Origin: Geobacter sp. UBA4074
Lineage (GTDB): Bacteria > Desulfobacterota > Desulfuromonadia > Geobacterales > Pseudopelobacteraceae
DNA: 5,039 nucleotides
Reading direction: 5' to 3'
Assembly: GCA_002383415.1 (NCBI GenBank)
Contig: DFYU01000128.1
Location: 656-5,694 of the forward strand
A program made the translations under genes and the position numbers. The notes beneath the pieces are model-generated. The model saw only the letters and a program-made list of their open reading frames with translations, was not told the origin of the DNA and ran no database searches. Below, piece by piece: positions 1-4,734 of this stretch. Each line of letters starts with the position of its first letter. The first letter of the stretch is position 1.

Positions 1-31
1 CCAACGCTCTATCCAACTGAGCTAACCGCCC
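1..31 (-). tRNA. tRNA, 5' part only (anticodon outside window)
   Basis: Read on the minus strand, the segment begins with a 7-base acceptor arm (GGGCGGT), then T8-A9, the D-stem GCTC, a canonical D-loop (AGTTGGATA), the matching D-stem GAGC, base 26 (G) and the first four bases of the anticodon stem (TTGG). The window ends before the anticodon and 3' half, so identity cannot be read. The GGATAGAGCGTTGG stretch is common in bacterial tRNA-Arg genes, but that is only a weak guess. The 5' end at base 31 is set by counting seven bases back from T8-A9. A plausible promoter lies just upstream at 43-71. Confidence 0.88.
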
Positions 32-42
32 GCGAACGATAA

Positions 43-71
43 CTTTTACACGAACGGTCTCGACAACTCAA
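43..71 (-). promoter_or_regulatory. Putative promoter of the tRNA gene
   Basis: On the minus strand, TTGAGT (66-71) and TAAAAG (43-48) are separated by exactly 17 bases. Each matches the sigma70 consensus at four of six positions. Transcription would start a few bases before the tRNA 5' end at base 31, giving a very short 5' leader. The assignment rests on spacing and position; the hexamers are imperfect. Confidence 0.4.
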
Positions 72-82
72 GGGAAAAATCC

Positions 83-111
83 TGTTCATCCGGCCAGCGC
101 TTTGCTACTAT
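83..111 (+). promoter_or_regulatory. coaE: Weak putative promoter for coaE, extended -10 type
   Basis: TGCTACTAT at 103-111 resembles an extended -10 element (TG, one base, then TACTAT at 106-111). A poor -35 (TGTTCA, 83-88) sits 17 bases upstream. Transcription would start about 117-119, almost on the coaE ATG at 121, which fits the lack of any Shine-Dalgarno sequence there. This is low-confidence pattern matching; the coaE promoter could equally lie elsewhere in 32-120. Confidence 0.22.
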
Positions 112-120
112 CCTGACACT

Positions 121-717
121 ATGAAGATCATCGGCCTGACCGGCGGCATAGCCACGGGGAAAACAACCGTGGCCCGATTTTTGGAGGAACTGGGGGCGGT
201 GGTGATTGACGCCGACCAGCTTGCCCGCGATGTCGTGGCGCCCGGATCGCCCGCTCTGGCCAAGATTGTGGAACTGTTTGGTTCTGCAGTGCTGGCACCG
301 GATGGTAGCATTGATCGTCAGGCCGTACGTGGGCTGGTGTTTGGCGATCCGCTCAAGCGGAAACAGCTGGAGGCGATTATGCATCCGGCCATCAAGGTGG
401 TATCGGAACAACGATTGGCAGCGGTCAAGGCACGTGGAGCCGCAGTGGCGGTCTATATGGCGCCGCTGCTGATCGAGGCGGGGGCTACCGATCGGGTGGA
501 TGAGATCTGGGTGGTGACGTTGCGGCCCGAAGTGCAGCTGGCACGATTGATGGCCCGTGACAACTGCAGCCGGGAACAGGCCGGTCAGATCATCGCCGCC
601 CAGATGCCGCTGACGGAAAAGGAAGGTTACGGCGTGGTGGTGATCGATAACAGCGGCAGCCTTGAGACAACCCGTGAGCAGGTACGGGCAGCCTGGCAGC
701 AAAGGATAGCAGTATGA
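121..717 (+). CDS. coaE: Dephospho-CoA kinase CoaE
   Basis: CoaE phosphorylates the ribose 3'-hydroxyl of dephospho-CoA with ATP, the last step of coenzyme A synthesis, in the cytoplasm. The 198-residue protein has the normal family length. Visible landmarks are the P-loop GGIATGKT at residues 8-15 with K14 as nucleotide-binding lysine, the DAD motif at 30-32, an HP pair at 88-89, the PLLIE stretch at 115-119 (family pattern PLLFE), the lid-type region around RDNCSREQA (146-154), and the C-terminal VIDNSGS motif (174-180). The ATG at 121 gives the typical MKIIGLTGG amino end, so the start is secure, yet no Shine-Dalgarno precedes it. The stop overlaps the next start by ATGA, indicating one transcript and probable translational coupling. 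Confidence in function is high. Confidence 0.97.
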   Translation: MKIIGLTGGIATGKTTVARFLEELGAVVIDADQLARDVVAPGSPALAKIVELFGSAVLAPDGSIDRQAVRGLVFGDPLKRKQLEAIMHPAIKVVSEQRLAAVKARGAAVAVYMAPLLIEAGATDRVDEIWVVTLRPEVQLARLMARDNCSREQAGQIIAAQMPLTEKEGYGVVVIDNSGSLETTREQVRAAWQQRIAV

Positions 718-1895
718 GTGAAACATCTACCGTGATACGGCGTAAAGGCGCAGCCGCTGTGGCGGCCAGCCGTCCACTGGCGCTGTTTGCCACCGTTGCG
801 TTGGGGGTTGAGGAGTTGACGGCTGGCGAATTGCAGCGTCTGGGAGCATCCGAGATCCAGGTTGTTCGGGGCGGGGTCAGCTTCAGCGGCGACCGTCGCA
901 CCCTGTACCGCAGTCTGCTGCGGCTGCGGACCGCCAGCCGGGTGCTGGTGCAGCTTGGCAGCTTTCCCTGTGCTTCGCCGCAGGAACTGTATGACGGCAT
1001 CCGTGCGCTGCCCTGGACGGAACTGCTAACCACGGCTATGACCTTGGCGGTGGATTGCACCCTGCGGGATTCCGCCATCACGCACTCCCATTTTGCCGCC
1101 CTCAAGGCCAAGGATGCCATCGTCGACCTGCTGCGGGATACGACCGGCAGTCGTCCCAACATCGAGACCAAGGCGCCCGATCTGCGGGTCAATCTGCATA
1201 TCGCCAAAAACAGGGCCACCGTGTCGCTGGACGCCAGCGGTGCACCGCTGGACCGTCGTGGCTGGCGGTTGGACCGCAACGACGCGCCGTTGCGGGAGAC
1301 CCTGGCGGCGGCCATCATGTTGCATACCGGCTGGGACGGCTCGGTGCCGCTCCTGGACCCGATGTGCGGTTCTGGTACGTTACTCCTGGAAGGGGCCGCC
1401 ATGGCGTTGGGACAGCCTGCCGGGGGCGGCCGGGAGTTTGGTCTGATGCGTTGGCGGGATTTCGACCGTCGCTTGTGGGAACGGTTGCTGCAGGAAGAAC
1501 AGGCCGCCGCAGCCAGCAGTCTGACCGTGCCGGTGCTGGGCTTTGACCGGGATCCCAAGTCGATCATCGCCTGCCGTGAGAACGCCCGCCGGGCTGGCCT
1601 GGAGTATGCCATCTCCTTCGATCGGCGGCCATTTGAAGACACCGAGCCCTGTGGCCATCAAGGGGTGCTGGTGATGAACCCGCCCTACGGCGTGCGGATG
1701 GGAGACAAGTCAGAACTGGAAGGACTCTACCGCAAGATCGGTGAAGTCTTTAAGCGGCGCTTCACCGGCTGGACCGCCTATCTGTTGGCCGGCGATCTCG
1801 AACTGGCCCGGCTGGTGGGACTCAAACCCGCCCGGCGTTTTGTGCTGTTCAACGGACCGCTGGAGTGTCGTTTGCTGAAGTACGAACTGTACTAG
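714..1895 (+). CDS. THUMP-domain class I SAM-dependent RNA methyltransferase (RlmL N-terminal-half / YpsC type)
   Basis: A 393-residue cytoplasmic RNA methyltransferase. A basic amino end is followed by a ferredoxin-like/THUMP RNA-binding region (about residues 22-172), then the linker SGAPLDRRGWR (174-184) typical of the UPF0020 family, and a Rossmann methyltransferase domain with the SAM-binding loop DPMCGSGT (215-222), an acidic motif GFDRD (276-280) and the catalytic NPPYG (322-326), which is the signature of N2-guanine or N6-adenine methylation. In E. coli the related RlmL is a fusion whose N-terminal half makes m2G2445 in 23S rRNA; this protein lacks the second (RlmK) half, as is usual for stand-alone members. 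The target here is inferred. The start is supported by AAGGAT at 702-707, six bases upstream, and by the four-base overlap with coaE. A terminator follows 35 bases after the stop. Confidence 0.92.
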   Translation: MSETSTVIRRKGAAAVAASRPLALFATVALGVEELTAGELQRLGASEIQVVRGGVSFSGDRRTLYRSLLRLRTASRVLVQLGSFPCASPQELYDGIRALPWTELLTTAMTLAVDCTLRDSAITHSHFAALKAKDAIVDLLRDTTGSRPNIETKAPDLRVNLHIAKNRATVSLDASGAPLDRRGWRLDRNDAPLRETLAAAIMLHTGWDGSVPLLDPMCGSGTLLLEGAAMALGQPAGGGREFGLMRWRDFDRRLWERLLQEEQAAAASSLTVPVLGFDRDPKSIIACRENARRAGLEYAISFDRRPFEDTEPCGHQGVLVMNPPYGVRMGDKSELEGLYRKIGEVFKRRFTGWTAYLLAGDLELARLVGLKPARRFVLFNGPLECRLLKYELY

Positions 1896-1918
1896 ATCCG
1901 TCGCCGTGCCGTGCAGAG

Positions 1919-1928
1919 GTTGCGCAAC
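1919..1928. repeat. 10-bp perfect palindrome GTTGCGCAAC
   Basis: GTTGCGCAAC is self-complementary and lies between the methyltransferase stop and the terminator stem at 1931. It shares GTTG/CAAC half-sites with the inverted repeat over the cytochrome promoter at 2018-2033. It may be chance or an accessory base of the terminator. Confidence 0.35.
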
Positions 1929-1930
1929 TG

Positions 1931-1959
1931 AAAACCGTCCAGTTTGGGCGGTTTTTTTT
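1931..1959 (+). terminator. Rho-independent terminator of the coaE operon
   Basis: The left arm AAAACCGTCC (1931-1940) pairs with GGGCGGTTTT (1946-1955) as a ten-pair stem with one G-U wobble and a five-base loop AGTTT. A run of eight T (1952-1959) gives a strong U-tract. It sits 35 bases after the methyltransferase stop and insulates the cytochrome gene from the housekeeping operon. Confidence 0.93.
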
Positions 1960-1992
1960 GTTTGTGCCGTTCAGCTTAATCCACCGCTAAAC

Positions 1993-2020
1993 TTGTCAAC
2001 CCGGCTTTGAGCGGTATAGT
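1993..2020 (+). promoter_or_regulatory. Sigma70-type promoter of the multiheme cytochrome gene
   Basis: TTGTCA (1993-1998, five of six consensus bases) and TATAGT (2015-2020, five of six) are separated by 16 bases. The predicted start near 2027 leaves a leader of about 22 bases containing a strong Shine-Dalgarno before the ATG at 2049. Together with the terminator upstream this indicates that the cytochrome gene is transcribed on its own. The promoter overlaps two inverted repeats, suggesting control by a DNA-binding protein. Confidence 0.7.
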
Positions 2021-2033
2021 TGTGCTAACAACT
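2018..2033. promoter_or_regulatory. Inverted repeat over -10 and start site, possible operator
   Basis: AGTTGT (2018-2023) and ACAACT (2028-2033) are perfect inverted copies around GCTA. The left arm overlaps the last bases of the -10 hexamer and the repeat covers the predicted transcription start, a classic repressor position. In RNA it could alternatively form a small 5' hairpin just before the Shine-Dalgarno. A second, wider inverted repeat, ACCGCT (1983-1988) with AGCGGT (2010-2015), brackets the -35. No regulator is encoded in the window. Confidence 0.4.
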
Positions 2034-2037
2034 CTTC

Positions 2038-2044
2038 GGGAGGG
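2038..2044 (+). promoter_or_regulatory. Shine-Dalgarno deciding the cytochrome start
   Basis: GGGAGGG ends four bases before the ATG at 2049, and that ATG is followed at once by a signal peptide beginning MKK. This selects 2049 over an in-frame TTG at 2007, which would put the -10 element inside the coding region and bury the signal peptide behind 14 extra residues. Confidence 0.9.
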
Positions 2045-2048
2045 CGCC

Positions 2049-3932
2049 ATGAAAAAGGTAAGCATGATGGTACTGGTGTTGTTGTCAGCCGCCGGTATGG
2101 CCTGGGGGTTTGATGCCGGGTCCAGTTGCGTTGGCTGTCACAGCGACCGTGCCAAGCTGAAGGAGCTGGGTGCCGAGGCGATGTACCTCGATCCGGCTCA
2201 GGTGGATCGTGAGGTGGGGATGCAGGGCAAACCGACCTGCATCGATTGCCACCTGGGTGACCCCAAGGCCACTGACAAGGCCGCAGCCCACAAAGGGATG
2301 CTGGCGCCGTTCCTGGTGGCTGCCGGTAAGAACCATAAAGGGCAGGCCGTATCCCGTGAGGCTGTTGGCGCCCTGCAGCCGTTGGTACCGAAGGGTAGCG
2401 GGATGACCAGCATGGTCCCCAAGGGTGATCCCAAGAAACTGGAGGCGGCTGGCATTAAAAAGGTCGTTGGCATTCATTGGCATGACCGTGACCAAGAGAC
2501 CTTGGCCTATGCCCCCAAGATAGCCCAGCAGACCTGTGGCCGTTGCCATGACAAGGCAGTTAAAGAGTACAACAGTTCAGCCAAGGGCTTGACCAAGAAC
2601 CAGCGTGCCTTCCGCGACTGGTCAGAAAAACAGCCCGGCCCGCAGAACTGCGGTATGTGGCCCGGCCAGAATGAAGAGGGTATCCGGAGTCAAACCAGTG
2701 TGCCGTACAGCAAGGCGATGCATGGCGCCATGGAGCGCTCTTGCAACATGTGCCACGCATCCTGCAATGATTGTCACTACAAGCCGGTGGCCAACAAGGG
2801 CAGCCACTCCTTCGGCAAGCCGGACACCCCCAGCTGCTACGGCGGTGGCCGCGCCAGCATCTGTCATGCCGGTCCGATGGACCGTCGGCGTGGTGCAGGC
2901 TTTATGCGGGGCGAATACGCCTTCCCGGCCAATATGCCGCAGGGAGCCCATGTCAAGGCCGGTCTGGAGTGTCTGGACTGCCACAAACCGGTCAATCATC
3001 AATTTGGGCACCTGGCGGCTGATGATGCCCGCAAGGCCTGCGTGAATTGCCACGGCCAGATTGTGAAGGCGGTGCAGGGCTCGGCTCACGGCAAGGTTGA
3101 TTGCGCTTCCTGCCATGTCACCGTATCCGGCGCCTATCAGTACACCTTCTGGGGGCAGGGGCACTACTACGGCGTGGAAACCCCCTATGGCAAGCATAAA
3201 GAATATTACGGCACCCGCGACCTGCCGACCATCATCAAAAATGCCGCTGGCCGCTATATCCCGGTCAAGCCGTACCCGATGGCGGTGCTGAACCAGACCA
3301 GGGAGCTGGGCCCCACCGGACTGCTGTTCCGGGCGATACCACAACGGACCGTGCCGGGTAATCCGCGCATCGGTGAACCGGTCACCTTTGAGGTGGCGCG
3401 ATCCGCCACCGATGTCAACGATGCCCTGATTGTCGTTGGTACCCGCAATGACCTGCCCAGCGGCAACAAGGCGATCCTCTGGATCCAGATGGACAAGCTG
3501 AGCCACGCCATGGGCAAGCCGCGCACCTGTGGCACCTGTCATGACACCAAGGCCCAGGTCGGTAAGTCGGTGTGGCGTTTCTTTGAGGATCGTGATGTGA
3601 CCAAGCCATTTGCGGGTAGCTACACGCTGACGGCCGACAAGAATGGCATCCGTTTCAGCAACGTGGCCTGGGAACAGCCGTCACTGGCGGTCAACCGCAA
3701 GTTGGAGGATATCGCCCCCTTTGCGGTGCTGCCCACCACGGCCTGGGATGTGAAGGGGATCAACTTTGAGTTGCCGTACAACAAGAAGCGGACCGATGCT
3801 GCCCGTAAGGATCTGGAGCGCTTCCTGGCAGATCTGGACAAGCGTAAGGACGATCCGCGTGCAGCGGAGATTCGTGCCGTGGCCTACCACAACCTGGCCA
3901 TGGCCAAGCAGATGCTGAAGACGAAAAAGTAG
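2049..3932 (+). CDS. Exported multiheme c-type cytochrome (9 CXXCH plus one CX8CH)
   Basis: A 627-residue protein with a Sec signal peptide (residues 1-20, cleavage probably after AWG). Mature protein should be periplasmic or exported; no lipobox or later membrane segment is seen. Nine CXXCH sites begin at C27, C64, C163, C232, C239, C308, C331, C352 and C494. C263-X8-CH273 is a tenth, non-standard candidate. C201, in CGMWPG, is unpaired and looks like a degraded site. The sites starting at C232 and C239 are separated by two residues. Residues 357-493 are heme-free and start Tyr/His/Trp-rich; the C-terminal 129 residues lack hemes and end in a Lys-rich helix. Many spare histidines could be distal ligands. 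There is no CXXCK site as in NrfA-type nitrite reductases. Role as electron carrier or terminal reductase is inferred; I do not recognise a named family. It converges on a diheme cytochrome gene and has its own promoter. Confidence 0.93.
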   Translation: MKKVSMMVLVLLSAAGMAWGFDAGSSCVGCHSDRAKLKELGAEAMYLDPAQVDREVGMQGKPTCIDCHLGDPKATDKAAAHKGMLAPFLVAAGKNHKGQAVSREAVGALQPLVPKGSGMTSMVPKGDPKKLEAAGIKKVVGIHWHDRDQETLAYAPKIAQQTCGRCHDKAVKEYNSSAKGLTKNQRAFRDWSEKQPGPQNCGMWPGQNEEGIRSQTSVPYSKAMHGAMERSCNMCHASCNDCHYKPVANKGSHSFGKPDTPSCYGGGRASICHAGPMDRRRGAGFMRGEYAFPANMPQGAHVKAGLECLDCHKPVNHQFGHLAADDARKACVNCHGQIVKAVQGSAHGKVDCASCHVTVSGAYQYTFWGQGHYYGVETPYGKHKEYYGTRDLPTIIKNAAGRYIPVKPYPMAVLNQTRELGPTGLLFRAIPQRTVPGNPRIGEPVTFEVARSATDVNDALIVVGTRNDLPSGNKAILWIQMDKLSHAMGKPRTCGTCHDTKAQVGKSVWRFFEDRDVTKPFAGSYTLTADKNGIRFSNVAWEQPSLAVNRKLEDIAPFAVLPTTAWDVKGINFELPYNKKRTDAARKDLERFLADLDKRKDDPRAAEIRAVAYHNLAMAKQMLKTKK

Positions 3933-3950
3933 TCTTTGGGCTACCAGAAC

Positions 3951-3991
3951 AGCAAAAACGGCCACCCTGTTTTCAGGGTGGCCGTTTTGCT
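3951..3991. terminator. Bidirectional rho-independent terminator between convergent cytochrome genes
   Basis: The arm at 3951-3969 pairs with 3974-3991 around a TTTT loop, giving about 18 base pairs with one bulged A. The GC core is GGCCACCCTG / CAGGGTGGCC, flanked by an A-tract on one side and a T-tract on the other, so each strand reads a GC hairpin followed by four or five U. It lies 18 bases past the plus-strand stop and 23 bases past the minus-strand stop, serving both genes. Confidence 0.93.
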
Positions 3992-4014
3992 GGGTGACGA
4001 GGTCTAAGAACGGT

Positions 4015-4326
4015 CTATTTGACCAGCTTGTGGCAGAACAGGCAGCGATGCTTGGGCGGGTGGTTGGGTGGCAGCTCAACACCGTACTGTTGGTGGCAGG
4101 GCTCGCAAAGCTGTTCGGCGTCCTTCTTGGCTGGCTTGAAAAAGGCCTTCTTGAAGATTGAGGCGTCGGGGCCGGGGGCGTTTTTATAGGCCTCCTGGTA
4201 GACCGGGTTATGGATCGGGTTATTGGGCACCGGCGTGGTCTTTTCCTTGCCTGAAATGGCGATGAAGGTGCCCACCACCACCACGATCAGGGCGATAAAC
4301 AGCCAGTCCCGTTTTTCAATCTTCAT
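4015..4326 (-). CDS. Small membrane-anchored diheme cytochrome c
   Basis: A 103-residue protein with a short basic amino end (MKIEKR), a hydrophobic segment at about residues 8-25, and a Pro/Lys-rich hydrophilic tail with two CXXCH heme sites, CEPCH (74-78) and CLFCH (95-99). The helix lacks a clear cleavage site, so an N-terminal anchor with the hemes in the periplasm is the likely topology. H39, H89 and H93 are the only other histidines; H89 and H93, in the NHPPKH stretch before the second heme, are good distal-ligand candidates and faintly recall NapB-type diheme cytochromes (inference only). AAAGGA (4334-4339) is seven bases upstream of the ATG. The gene starts three bases after the stop of the three-helix membrane protein, so they are one operon. 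Probable role: electron transfer between the membrane and a periplasmic partner. Confidence 0.9.
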   Translation of the reverse strand: MKIEKRDWLFIALIVVVVGTFIAISGKEKTTPVPNNPIHNPVYQEAYKNAPGPDASIFKKAFFKPAKKDAEQLCEPCHQQYGVELPPNHPPKHRCLFCHKLVK

Positions 4327-4329
4327 GGA

Positions 4330-4665
4330 TTAATCCTTTATAAAGCTGAAGTAGACGATCACGCCGCCGATGCCCAGACCGAAGCCGACAAAAGGCAGGA
4401 TGGTTTTCATGGTCAGCTCTTCATCGGGTGCCGGCATGGCAAAACGCACCATCACAATCAGCGCCAGCAGGAAAAAGACCGTCAGTAGCACGGTCTTGGA
4501 ACGCTTGTAGATGCCGAAAAAGATCAGGCCGAAGGTGATCAGCAGAAAGGCCCAGTTGCTGAAGATCTGCTCCAGGGTCAGGTTCTGGATGGTGTTCATC
4601 AGATTTTGCGTCTCAAAGGGCTGCAGCACTTCGGTGGTCTTTTCCAGCAATTCCTGCTTTTCCAT
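4330..4665 (-). CDS. Three-helix inner-membrane protein, unknown function
   Basis: A 111-residue protein I do not recognise. It opens with a charged, probably amphipathic segment (residues 1-35), followed by hydrophobic stretches at about 36-52, 57-75 and 88-108. The KRSK loop (54-57) between the first two would face the cytoplasm by the positive-inside rule, placing the amino end outside and the carboxyl end inside. It contains no Cys and no His, so it cannot ligate heme b or bind heme c by itself. The start at 4665 is chosen because GGGAGG lies four bases upstream; an in-frame ATG at 4695 has no such site. The next gene, a diheme cytochrome, follows after three bases, suggesting that this protein assists or anchors that cytochrome. 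It could also be an independent small membrane protein. Confidence 0.82.
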   Translation of the reverse strand: MEKQELLEKTTEVLQPFETQNLMNTIQNLTLEQIFSNWAFLLITFGLIFFGIYKRSKTVLLTVFFLLALIVMVRFAMPAPDEELTMKTILPFVGFGLGIGGVIVYFSFIKD

Positions 4666-4669
4666 GGCG

Positions 4670-4675
4670 CCTCCC
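4670..4675 (-). promoter_or_regulatory. Shine-Dalgarno deciding the membrane-protein start
   Basis: GGGAGG on the minus strand is four bases from the ATG at 4665. It fixes this start rather than the in-frame ATG ten codons upstream. The surrounding GGGAGGCGCCATG is almost the same as the initiation region of the large cytochrome (GGGAGGGCGCCATG). Confidence 0.85.
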
Positions 4676-4693
4676 GTTGAAAAGAATCGTGCC

Positions 4694-4722
4694 ATGCTAG
4701 ATCAAAACCGCTGATCCGGCAA
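4694..4722 (-). promoter_or_regulatory. Putative promoter for the membrane protein / diheme cytochrome pair
   Basis: On the minus strand TTGCCG (4717-4722) and TAGCAT (4694-4699) are separated by 17 bases, each with four of six consensus matches. Transcription would start near 4687, leaving a leader of roughly 22 bases with the GGGAGG site. The -35 lies in the loop between the inverted GATCAGC copies after dnaJ. Read-through from dnaJ remains an alternative. Confidence 0.35.
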
Positions 4723-4734
4723 GGGGAGATCAGC
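4710..4734 (-). terminator. Weak hairpin at the end of dnaJ, possible attenuator or terminator
   Basis: GCTGATC (4710-4716) and GATCAGC (4728-4734) are perfect seven-base inverted copies with an 11-base loop. On the minus strand the stem is followed by GGTTTTGATC, only four T, so termination would be partial at best. The stem overlaps the first base pair of the dnaJ stop region. It may allow reduced read-through from dnaJ into the membrane protein / cytochrome pair. Confidence 0.35.

Noticed and set aside
46..726. 226-codon open frame on the minus strand over coaE
   Set aside because: Antisense to the full coaE gene and overlapping the tRNA promoter region; the His/Arg-rich product resembles no protein.
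590..1642. 350-codon open frame on the minus strand
   Set aside because: It lies entirely antisense to coaE and the methyltransferase, whose products have clear family motifs. Its translation is Arg/Ser-rich low-complexity text typical of GC-rich antisense frames, with no recognisable domain.
2013..2025. GG...GC spacing upstream of the cytochrome resembling a sigma54 -24/-12 site
   Set aside because: Only nine bases lie between GG and GC, where ten are required, and a better sigma70-type promoter overlaps it.
2007..2048. Upstream TTG start at 2007 extending the cytochrome by 14 residues
   Set aside because: It would lie upstream of the -10 element, lacks a Shine-Dalgarno and displaces the signal peptide from the amino end.
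2622..3542. 306-codon open frame on the minus strand inside the cytochrome gene
   Set aside because: The plus strand encodes an unmistakable multiheme cytochrome across this region. The antisense product has no domain and no plausible start signal.
4675..4694. Possible sigma54 promoter: TGGCACG on the minus strand at 4688-4694
   Set aside because: The -24 element matches, but the -12 position reads TTTT instead of TTGC, and the resulting start near 4669 would cut off the Shine-Dalgarno.
4666..4695. Upstream ATG at 4695 for the three-helix membrane protein
   Set aside because: No ribosome binding site precedes it and it overlaps the candidate -10 hexamer, while the ATG at 4665 has GGGAGG at ideal distance.
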